Assembly: GCF_022347285.1 (NCBI RefSeq)
Contig: NZ_JAKRND010000003.1
Coordinates: 110,058-174,057, forward strand
Source of the DNA: Corynebacterium sp. ACRPH
GTDB lineage: Bacteria; Actinomycetota; Actinomycetes; Mycobacteriales; Mycobacteriaceae
Length of the DNA: 64,000 bases
Direction of reading: 5' to 3'
Below, piece by piece: positions 57,567 through 63,902 of this stretch (its first letter is position 1; the number at the start of each line of letters is the position of its first letter). The translations under genes were made by a program, and so were the position numbers. The notes under the pieces were generated by a model that saw only the letters and a list, made by a program, of their open reading frames with translations, did no database searches and was not told the origin of the DNA.

Positions 57567-58554
57567 CCACTCGGCCTGATCTACTTCAACCAACCGAAAG
57601 CGGGCGAGGACGAGTTTGAGATCCTTGACGGACAACAGCGCATCACGTCCATCGGCAGGTTTTATAAAGACCTGTTTGTGGTCAAGGATGAGCGTGGCAA
57701 CGAGCAGTACTTTTCATCACTGAGCGAGGACCAGAAAAACCTCATCCTCGACACTGAACTGCTGATTTATGACTGCCACGGCACCGAGGACGAGATCAAG
57801 GAATGGTTCAAGACCATCAACATCTCGGGCGTGGAACTCACAGACCAAGAGTTGCGCAACGCCGTGTACTCCGGTCCATTCGTCAACGCCGCCAAAAAAG
57901 GTCTTCTCCAACTCCAGCTCAGCGATCATGTCGAAGTGGTCGAATTTTGTACGCGGTGAACCCGCTCGCCAGGAGGTGCTCGAAGTCGCTCTCGACTGGA
58001 TCGCTCAACGTGACGGCGTGAGCATCGATAACTACATGGCCAAGCACCGCGATGACGACAACTGCAATGAGCTGCAGACGTACTTCACCACCGTCATCGA
58101 CTGGGCCGCAAGCGTGTTCAAGATGACGGACAGTTCCATGCGTGGAATCGCGTGGAACAAGCTCTATGAGCAGTACGGCGACAAGGGCTACGACGCAGCA
58201 GAGATGACCGCCGAAGCACGCGAGCTGCTTTCCGACTCGCAGGTCCAGTCGAAAAAGGGCATCTACGAGTACCTGCTCGGCGGCAAGAAAGAGACGCGGC
58301 TGCTTAGCGTGCGTGTCTTCACTGAGGCTGTCAAAAAGCGCGTGTACAAGCGCCAGACGGACGCCGCCGAGAAGAACGGCGTTTCGAACTGCTCGTATTG
58401 CGCACTCGGCCACGAGGGGGTCAAGACGAAGATCTGGCCGCTCAAGGATATGGACGCTGATCACGTCACCGCATGGTCGAAGGGCGGCAAGACCGAGGAA
58501 AGCAACTGCGAGCTGCTCTGCAAGCCCCACAACCATGCCAAAGGTAACGCATAG
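57567..58554 (+). pseudogene. DUF262/HNH (GmrSD-like) nuclease gene, 5'-truncated and frameshifted
   Basis: The first frame (to stop 57957-57959) encodes the middle of a DUF262 domain, with HPLGLIYFNQPK and the hallmark EILDGQQRITS, but there is no start or N-terminal part. Homology-like coding then continues in the +1 frame (KVFSNSSSAIMSKWSNFVRGEPARQEVLE, read in place) to 58554. It ends with an HNH domain (CSYCALGHEG, MDADHVTAWSKGGKTEESNCELLCKPHN). The switch maps to an A6 run at 57894-57899; one extra A would explain it. Intact relatives resemble type IV restriction GmrSD or other DUF262 defence nucleases. Downstream is a recombinase. Confidence 0.8.
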
Positions 58555-58570
58555 GAGCAGGTGACTAACC

Positions 58571-59143
58571 ATGCTTATCGGTTACGCTCGCGTCTCCACG
58601 TCGAAGCAGGGGCAGTCGCTCGACACCCAGCGCGACGCCCTGATCGACGCTGGCTGCGACCCAAACCACATCTACTCAGACACCATCTCCGGCACCAACT
58701 GGCAACGGCCTGGCCTCGATGACGCGCTGGCGTACATGCGCCCCGACGACACGCTCGTTGTGACGCGCTTGGACAGGCTCGGCCGCAGCCTCGCGGACAC
58801 CGTGAACACCATCGCTGACTTGGCGGAGCGTGACATCAACGTCAAGGTATTGGAGCCAGCGCTGGACACGTCCAAACCCACCGACAAGGTGGTCATCAAC
58901 GTCATGGCAAGTCTTGCCGAGTGGGAGCGTGACCTGCTTGTCCAGCGCACCCGTGAAGGCGTAGCGCACGCCCGCGCTCAGGGCAGGGTCGCCGGTCCCA
59001 AGCCGAAACTTAGCAACGAGCAGGCGCAGATGGCCAAGGAGCTTATCGAGGGTGGTAAGCCCGTCAGCGCAGTAGCCAGGACATTCAACGTCTCGCGGCC
59101 GACGGTCTATCGCGCTCTCAAGCGCATCGAAGCCGACGCTTAG
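58571..59143 (+). CDS. small serine recombinase (resolvase/invertase family)
   Basis: This 190-residue protein has the N-terminal resolvase domain with catalytic Ser in IGYARVSTSKQGQSLDTQ, the Arg-rich VTRLDRLGRSLADT, and E-x-E-R (LAEWERDLLVQRTREG). A C-terminal helix-turn-helix of the Hin type follows (SAVARTFNVSRPTVYRALKRI). The size fits Tn3-type resolvases and invertases rather than large integrases. It lies 16 nt after the HNH pseudogene. An inverted repeat 10 nt past its stop may be its target. Confidence 0.93.
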   Translation: MLIGYARVSTSKQGQSLDTQRDALIDAGCDPNHIYSDTISGTNWQRPGLDDALAYMRPDDTLVVTRLDRLGRSLADTVNTIADLAERDINVKVLEPALDTSKPTDKVVINVMASLAEWERDLLVQRTREGVAHARAQGRVAGPKPKLSNEQAQMAKELIEGGKPVSAVARTFNVSRPTVYRALKRIEADA

Positions 59144-59152
59144 ACACAGGCT

Positions 59153-59206
59153 GCGTCGCTAGCGCTCGCACCCGGTAAGCCAAGCATCAGGCTGCGCTAG
59201 CGACGC
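59153..59206. repeat. 13-bp perfect inverted repeat downstream of the recombinase
   Basis: GCGTCGCTAGCGC (59153-59165) and GCGCTAGCGACGC (59194-59206) are exact reverse complements with a 28-nt spacer, each containing the palindromic core GCTAGC. There is no T-run, so it is not a simple terminator; a recombination (res/inversion) or replication site is plausible. Confidence 0.6.
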
Positions 59207-59263
59207 TCGGCGCACATGAGTGCTGCACCGCTGGGATACGCCTGCGACCGGCAGAGCCGGGCC

Positions 59264-59296
59264 GAATACGGGATTGACCGCGTACACCCCGTATTC
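59264..59296 (+). promoter_or_regulatory. leader hairpin of the DUF4192 gene
   Basis: GAATACGGG (59264-59272) and CCCGTATTC (59288-59296) form a 9-bp perfect stem with a 15-nt loop, ending 4 nt before the ribosome-binding site AAAGGAG (59301-59307). Confidence 0.5.
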
Positions 59297-59314
59297 GTGC
59301 AAAGGAGCACTGCC

Positions 59315-60337
59315 ATGTCCACTCATTCCCACACGTTTGCATCCCACGGTGAGATCCTCGCGAACCTCCCCGGCATCCTCGGGTTCTACCCGAACAACTC
59401 GCTGATCCTGGCGTTCTTCGTCGACGACGAGGGCGTCGACACCGTCCGTCTCGGCCCGGTCGCGCGGTTCGACCTGGACGAGGCCGTGGAGAAGCTCACC
59501 GAGAGCCGCGAGCGGTTCGCAGCGTGGGTCCACCACCTCGAACTCGACGCTGTTATCGCGTACATGATCAGCGATGACATTGCGCAACCGATCTTTGATG
59601 AGACGGCCACGTACCTCACCAGCGGGGCAGTGCACCTACCGCCGCTGCTCGGGGTGGTGCAGGTGCCCGAGATCGTCACCGGGGCTGCGTGGTGGTCTGT
59701 GTATCAGCATCCGCTCATCGACGAGCCGCGCCACGGCGTTGTCGGCGAGGTCGCCGCATCGGCGGCGCTGCAGCAGATGCTTGCAGACACCGGAGAGCTG
59801 CCGGAGCCGAGCAAAGACGACATCGAGGCACGGTTGAACAGCACCGATCATGGCATCGACGCCGCAGAGCACGCCGACATCATCGAAGACGCGCTGGCGT
59901 ATATCCCGCCCATGTTCGCAGACGTGCTGCAGCGTGAGTACGAGCAGGCGGCGGCAGGGATCACCCAGCCGAGCACTCGCGCTGTTCGATCGGCGCTGAA
60001 ATGCTTCACCACGCCGCGCTTGCGAGACGCGCTGCTCGCGGCGCTGCTCGATGACCCGCAGGCGGGCCTTGCGTTCATAGAGCAGGTTATGCGCGCTGTC
60101 CCGACCAGCTGGCCGGGGATGCGGGCGCAGCTCACCGCCACTGTCGCAGTGCTCGCGCACGCCACCGGCCAGCCGGGACTAGCTGGCGTGGCTGCGCAGC
60201 GAGCCACCGAGATCGGGCCAGACGAGAACTTCCCGTCTCTGGTGGCGAAGCTGACCGATATCGGCCAAGGCGAGCGGATGGTCGAACTCGTCCGTGAGGG
60301 CGCCGAGAAGACCCGCACGATCTTGTTTGCCGAGTAG
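59315..60337 (+). CDS. DUF4192 family protein
   Basis: This 340-residue protein begins after a clear AAAGGAG with MSTHSHTFASHGEILANLPGILGFYPNNSLIL, the conserved N-terminus of DUF4192 (the region that usually reads LP..LGF.P..SLV). VPEIVTGAAWWSVY and DALLAALLDDPQAGLAF fit the rest of the family. Function unknown; DUF4192 genes occur on actinobacterial plasmids and integrated elements and in chromosomes. A hairpin precedes it and a terminator follows, so it is a single-gene unit in the island. Confidence 0.85.
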   Translation: MSTHSHTFASHGEILANLPGILGFYPNNSLILAFFVDDEGVDTVRLGPVARFDLDEAVEKLTESRERFAAWVHHLELDAVIAYMISDDIAQPIFDETATYLTSGAVHLPPLLGVVQVPEIVTGAAWWSVYQHPLIDEPRHGVVGEVAASAALQQMLADTGELPEPSKDDIEARLNSTDHGIDAAEHADIIEDALAYIPPMFADVLQREYEQAAAGITQPSTRAVRSALKCFTTPRLRDALLAALLDDPQAGLAFIEQVMRAVPTSWPGMRAQLTATVAVLAHATGQPGLAGVAAQRATEIGPDENFPSLVAKLTDIGQGERMVELVREGAEKTRTILFAE

Positions 60338-60346
60338 CACCACACA

Positions 60347-60380
60347 CCCCGTTGCAGCGATGCAATGGGGTTTCTTTTTC
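60347..60380 (+). terminator. terminator after the DUF4192 gene
   Basis: The stem CCCCGTTGCA/TGCAATGGGG with a GCGA loop is followed by TTTCTTTTTC. Confidence 0.85.
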
Positions 60381-60436
60381 TCGTCGGCCATCGCTTGCGA
60401 CAACAGATACCTCAACGAGGTAGGGGAGCGGCCTTT

Positions 60437-60479
60437 AGACAGCAGAGCTGTCTCCAACAGACGGATTGACCATCAATCC
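60437..60479 (+). promoter_or_regulatory. two tandem hairpins in front of the 47-residue ORF
   Basis: AGACAGC-AGA-GCTGTCT (60437-60453) and GGATTGA-CCA-TCAATCC (60463-60479) are two perfect 7-bp stems with 3-nt loops, 9 nt apart. The second ends 4 nt before AAGGAGG. They may be RNA structures or protein-binding palindromes. Confidence 0.5.
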
Positions 60480-60496
60480 GAACAAGGAGGCACGTG

Positions 60497-60640
60497 ATGC
60501 GCGACTTCATACATACCGACCTGGAACTGCTCTACCAGCTCGCCGACGGCATCGACGGCGAGGACGCCGATCCGGGCGCAGCGCAAGAACTGCGCGACCT
60601 AGAGGCGGCAGGCACACCGCTGCCTTGGGCAGTGCTGTAA
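60497..60640 (+). CDS. small acidic protein, 47 residues, unknown
   Basis: The ORF reads MRDFIHTDLELLYQLADGID, continues with an acidic stretch and ends TPLPWAVL. It is preceded by a perfect AAGGAGG (60484-60490) at ideal distance, and the codon composition resembles the neighbouring island genes. The DLELLYQLADGID start and acidic helix suggest a small binding or regulatory protein. I do not recognise the family. An in-frame GTG immediately upstream (60494) is an alternative start. It lies between DUF4192 and SSB-like genes. Confidence 0.7.
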   Translation: MRDFIHTDLELLYQLADGIDGEDADPGAAQELRDLEAAGTPLPWAVL

Positions 60641-60660
60641 CGACAGCGCAACCACCCCGC

Positions 60661-60678
60661 AGCAGCAAAGCCGCTGCT
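60661..60678 (+). promoter_or_regulatory. short hairpin in the SSB-like leader
   Basis: AGCAGC (60661-60666) pairs with GCTGCT (60673-60678) across a 6-nt loop, 54 nt before the next start codon. It is a weak stem and could be chance. Confidence 0.25.
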
Positions 60679-60731
60679 TAAGTACCCAAATTGCACAGCA
60701 AATCACATCCACTCACGTAAGGAGAACCATC

Positions 60732-61151
60732 ATGTCTAACCCCTTCAACAACGGCACCATCGTCGGCAACGCAGCTCGCGCACCGAAGCTGTTCGAGCAC
60801 GCAAACGGTGGCGCGACGGTGAAGCTCAGCGTCTATGCGCGCAACACCTTCAAGAACAAGGCCACCGGCAAGGTGGAAAGTGAGATCGTGGAGCTGACCG
60901 GCTACGTCCAGGACGCTAAGAACCCCGGCGTGTTCGGCTGCGTCGGCTCCGGCGATCGCGTTGCGGTGAGCTACTCGTTGAAAACCGACGTCTACACCGA
61001 CAAGGACGGTGTGAAGCACTACCCGCTGGTCGCACGCATCGACACGGTGCAGTTGATTGATTCCAAGAAGGAGTCCGCGGCCCGAGCAGCCCGTCGAGGC
61101 AACGACGCTGCGACCGCAGCGCTCGCAGACGCTGAACAAGCACCGTTCTAG
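60732..61151 (+). CDS. single-stranded DNA-binding (OB-fold) protein, mobile-element type
   Basis: This 139-residue protein begins MSNPFNNGTIVGNAARAPKLFEHANGG and continues with VKLSVYARNTFKNKATGKVESEIVELTGYVQ and a RVAVSYSLKTDVYTDKDG strand, the pattern of an SSB-like OB fold. The C-terminus lacks the DDDIPF-type acidic tip of replicative SSB, ending DAEQAPF instead. It has a good AAGGAG upstream and a terminator downstream. Such accessory SSBs are common on plasmids and conjugative elements, which fits an island origin. Confidence 0.8.
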   Translation: MSNPFNNGTIVGNAARAPKLFEHANGGATVKLSVYARNTFKNKATGKVESEIVELTGYVQDAKNPGVFGCVGSGDRVAVSYSLKTDVYTDKDGVKHYPLVARIDTVQLIDSKKESAARAARRGNDAATAALADAEQAPF

Positions 61152-61162
61152 TTACAACAACA

Positions 61163-61195
61163 CCCCGTAGGTTTCCCTGCGGGGTTATTTTTTTC
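61163..61195 (+). terminator. terminator after the SSB-like gene
   Basis: The stem CCCCGTAGG/CCTGCGGGG with a TTTC loop is followed by TTATTTTTTTC. Confidence 0.85.
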
Positions 61196-61462
61196 TTCAA
61201 AATACTAGATCCGCCGAGGTCGTGGTCGACCCATACATCGATTCGTACAGTTCCCGTGTCGCTGAGATGGGATTCATCCAACCTTGCCCCCCGGAAGAGC
61301 GATTCATCCAACCTTGCCCCCGGAAGAGCCCAGTGCAGGTTGTCGACCACCTGTGGGAGCTCCTGGGCCTACAAGACCAGGTACCCGTTACGACTCCCAG
61401 AAATACAAGATCTGACCCCTGCGAATGTCGCCCCGGACCTTGAGACCGTCGGTCCCCATTTC
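61196..61462. other. non-coding scar region
   Basis: Apart from the tandem repeat at 61271-61329, no gene is supported here. Open frames exist on the plus strand (for example 61222-61443) but they run through the repeat, lack a ribosome-binding site and match no family I know. The stretch looks like debris from earlier insertions. Confidence 0.5.
61271..61329. repeat. 29/30-bp tandem duplication
   Basis: Two consecutive copies (61271-61300 and 61301-61329) start GATTCATCCAACCTTGCC and end GGAAGAGC. They differ only in the length of an internal C-run (6 versus 5). Confidence 0.85.
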
Positions 61463-61653
61463 AGGTGCTGTTGCAAAGTTGGGGGGAGAGCAGCGAAGAC
61501 TCAGTTTCTCATTCCCTGATGGCCGCTGCGTGTGGGCGTTCTCAGGCCGTCTCGAAGACCCGGTTGACGATCACCGCGTCCGGGTTCGGTTGCCCATAAG
61601 CAAACATCGTGCCTTGCCCTTTCCGCAATGAGTGCATCGCCTCCACAGCGCTA
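61463..61653 (-). mobile_element. IS6-family insertion sequence remnant (transposase C-terminus plus one end)
   Basis: The end sequence GGTGCTGTTGCAAAGTTGGG (from 61465) resembles IS6-family termini such as those of IS26 and IS6100. On the minus strand an open frame ending at 61542-61544 encodes EAMHSLRKGQGTMFAYGQ then PNPDAVIVNRVFETA, like the C-terminus of IS6-type transposases (for example corynebacterial IS1628). Coding similarity stops near 61653; the rest of the transposase and the other end are missing. Confidence 0.7.
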
Positions 61654-61761
61654 CATGGAGACGAGAACGCCGTTGGGATGCGAAAATAGCTACGTCTGTT
61701 TGATGGTCCAGGAGATCGACGGGCCTGCCGATTGGAGATGTGATCTGATCAGATCAGCAGA

Positions 61762-62949
61762 TCAGACACAATCTACTGTTTCAGTTGCATGGGGCGGTCG
61801 AAGAGGTTGTCTTCTGCCTCGTGCTTGTGTTGCGAGGGTGAGTGTGGCGAGAACGGCGAAGGCTGCTCCGATCCACATGGCTGCGGAGGGATCGTCACCG
61901 GCTCGGCCGATGGCGAGCGCGCCGATTGCTGATCCCAGGGCGACGCCCATGGTAATGACGGAGGTGTGCACCGTGCTGACCATGTTCCCGGTTCCTCCGA
62001 TTTCGGCGACGCGGGCGACCATGGCGGGGTTCATCGGCACTCCGGCGACGCCTACGATGAGCACCATGGCCAGCACGAGCGGCTGTGCGTTGCTGAAGGC
62101 TCCAAGGAGCGCGAGTGAGATGAATAGCAGTGTGTGTCCGATGCGCAGGATGCCGATGGCGTGCTGGTCGGCGAACTTGCCGACGATGAGGTTGCCGATG
62201 AAGGACACGATCCCGTAGGCGAGCAGGATCAGGGTCGTCGTATTCGTCGCGAAGCCGGCGTTCTGTTCCAGCAGCGGGGTGAAGTAGGAGAAGCCGGCAA
62301 AGGCTGCGCCGATGGTCAGCAGGCTGACCAGGTATCTGGACCAGAGTTTCGGCGAGCGCAGCTTGCGCAGGTCCTGTGCGGCGGCTTCCTGGGTGGCGGC
62401 TTCACGGGCGGGCAGGGTGAGCAGGCTGATGAGGAACACGGCGAAGGCCGCGATGCCTAGGATGTAGAAGCTGGACTGCCAGCCCCAGCGGGCCGCGAGG
62501 AAGTGCGACAGCGGCAGGCCGATGACGGTTCCGATCATGATGCCGCCGAGCACGATGGACACTGCTTCGCCGATCTTCTCCGGACTCGGGGCCAGTCGGG
62601 CGCTGTAGGATACGGCGATGCCATAGGCGGCGCCGGAGAGGCATCCGGTCAGGACGCGAAGCAGTGCCAGCCACCAGAACTCGTGGATCAGCGGGACCAA
62701 GACCTCCAGCGCGGCATAGGTTCCGATGACGATCAACAGCGAGGCTTTGGGTGGGCGATGCCGCAGGAGGTACACCAGCAGCGGGCCTCCGAGCGCCATG
62801 CCGAGCGCGTACAAGGTGACCACCGTCCCGACCTGGCCGGTCGAGACGCCCAGGTCTGCGGCGATCTGCGGCATCATCCCCGCGGTCTGGAACTCGCTCA
62901 TGACCACCACCATGATCGTGAGCATCAGTACGTACAGGTATTTCTTCAT
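61762..62949 (-). CDS. MFS efflux transporter, DHA1 type
   Basis: This 395-residue protein has about twelve membrane segments. SEFQTAGMMPQIAADLGVS near the N-terminus and the alternating GMALGGPLLVYLLRHRPPK match drug:H+ antiporter-1 motifs (AraJ/Cmx-like class), and LSGAAYGIAVSYSARLAP plus GGIMIGTVIGLPLSHFLA follow. The substrate is not determinable from motifs; chloramphenicol-type, arabinose-like or other small-molecule efflux are all possible. It lies 85 nt downstream of a TetR gene on the same strand, so the pair is probably a self-regulated efflux operon. Confidence 0.87.
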   Translation of the reverse strand: MKKYLYVLMLTIMVVVMSEFQTAGMMPQIAADLGVSTGQVGTVVTLYALGMALGGPLLVYLLRHRPPKASLLIVIGTYAALEVLVPLIHEFWWLALLRVLTGCLSGAAYGIAVSYSARLAPSPEKIGEAVSIVLGGIMIGTVIGLPLSHFLAARWGWQSSFYILGIAAFAVFLISLLTLPAREAATQEAAAQDLRKLRSPKLWSRYLVSLLTIGAAFAGFSYFTPLLEQNAGFATNTTTLILLAYGIVSFIGNLIVGKFADQHAIGILRIGHTLLFISLALLGAFSNAQPLVLAMVLIVGVAGVPMNPAMVARVAEIGGTGNMVSTVHTSVITMGVALGSAIGALAIGRAGDDPSAAMWIGAAFAVLATLTLATQARGRRQPLRPPHATETVDCV

Positions 62950-62975
62950 TGCCCGGTCTCCAATGTGGATTCTCT

Positions 62976-62988
62976 AGTACAAAATAAA
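62976..62988. promoter_or_regulatory. shared motif copy 1 (upstream of MFS gene)
   Basis: AGTACAAAATAAA occurs 27 nt upstream of the MFS start; an almost identical AGTACAAAACAAA lies upstream of tetR (63669-63681). A candidate TetR operator or promoter element. Confidence 0.4.
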
Positions 62989-63034
62989 GGTGCAGGTGAG
63001 CCCGACAGCTCACGGATTTCTCAGTAGTGGCGTA

Positions 63035-63637
63035 TCAAGGTGTCAGGGCACTGAGGCCGAGTGCGACGATCCGCCGCAGTTCCTCGGGTGCGGAGCCGGC
63101 CTGTGCCATGACGCGAATCCCTGAGATCAGGGTGACGACCAGCAGTGCGGTGTCCCGAGCGTCCAGGTCCGGCCGGAGGCTGCCGTCGAACCTGCCGGCC
63201 CTGACGGCGTGCTCCAGCATCGCGAGCTGGCGTCCCAGTGCACGGTCGAGGATGCGGGCGACGCGCGGGTCCTGACTGCCGCGGTCCGGCGTCATGCGTG
63301 TCGTCACGACCATGCACCCGGCCGCGTGCCCTTCAGTCGACGCCTCGTACTCCTCGGCGATCATGAGATTCAGAACGCCGCTCACGCGTGCGAAGCCATC
63401 CAGTTCGGCATCGGCGAGCACCGCCTCCTGACTCTCACCAGTGACCTCGACATAGCGCTCCAGTGCTCGAACGAACAGCTCATCCTTGGAGTCGAAGGCG
63501 TTGTACAGGCTGCTCCGCCGCACCCCGGCCGCCGCGCACAACTGCTCAGTCGACGTGTCCGCGAATCCACGCACCCTGAACTGCGCGGCCGCGGCATCCA
63601 GCACCGTCGCCTCGTCAAACGTTCGTGGTCTACCCAT
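63035..63637 (-). CDS. TetR/AcrR-family regulator
   Basis: This protein of 200 residues starts at MGRPRTFDEATVLDAAAAQF, which fits the family better than an upstream in-frame extension. The N-terminal helix-turn-helix reads RVRGFADTSTEQLCAAAGVRRSSLYNAFDSKDELF, followed by a ligand-binding C-terminal domain of the TetR_C type with CMVVTTRMTPDRGSQDPRVARILD. It probably represses itself and the MFS gene downstream. Codon use and neighbours mark it as part of the mobile cassette. Confidence 0.9.
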   Translation of the reverse strand: MGRPRTFDEATVLDAAAAQFRVRGFADTSTEQLCAAAGVRRSSLYNAFDSKDELFVRALERYVEVTGESQEAVLADAELDGFARVSGVLNLMIAEEYEASTEGHAAGCMVVTTRMTPDRGSQDPRVARILDRALGRQLAMLEHAVRAGRFDGSLRPDLDARDTALLVVTLISGIRVMAQAGSAPEELRRIVALGLSALTP

Positions 63638-63668
63638 GTCCGCGATGCTAGCAGATGATGGACTATGG

Positions 63669-63681
63669 AGTACAAAACAAA
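63669..63681. promoter_or_regulatory. shared motif copy 2 (upstream of tetR)
   Basis: AGTACAAAACAAA, matching the copy at 62976-62988 except for one base, lies 32 nt upstream of the tetR start in the 126-bp gap before the IS end repeat. Confidence 0.4.
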
Positions 63682-63762
63682 CACAGGCCGCGACCGACGC
63701 AGCGTCGACTGGTGCAGCCGTTGTTGAATGGGCTGCCCGCATGACGTGCACCTGGCTCGTAT

Positions 63763-63786
63763 AGGTGCTGTTGCAAAGTTGGGGGG
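63763..63786. repeat. second copy of the IS6-type end
   Basis: The 24 bases are identical to 61463-61486, in the same orientation, and begin AGGTGCTGTTGCAAAGTT. The sequence beyond differs from that beyond the first copy, so this is a separate end remnant. The two copies bracket the tetR-MFS cassette as direct repeats. Confidence 0.8.
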
Positions 63787-63864
63787 TGTCCCTATGTTTT
63801 TGTCAAGCGTCAGGCCGATGTTGACGAGTACAGTCTTGGGAGTAGTTTCTTAGGCGTGCCTAGG

Positions 63865-63896
63865 AGCCGACCAGCGTGCGCTGGTCGGCTTCGTTT
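63865..63896 (+). terminator. long palindrome, terminator-like
   Basis: AGCCGACCAGCG (63865-63876) and CGCTGGTCGGCT (63879-63890) form a 12-bp perfect inverted repeat with a 2-bp centre, followed by TCGTTTT. It lies 12 nt past the transposase stop and could be a plus-strand terminator or part of the IS110 element's boundary. Confidence 0.5.
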
Positions 63897-63902
63897 TGGG
63901 CT

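Noticed and set aside
61222..61443. Plus-strand ORF in the scar region
   Set aside because: It reads through the tandem repeat, has no ribosome-binding site and matches no known protein; treated as chance.
63638..63751. N-terminal extension of the TetR protein
   Set aside because: TetR proteins start at the MGRPRTF motif; the extension is Ala/Ser-rich and overlaps the likely promoter.
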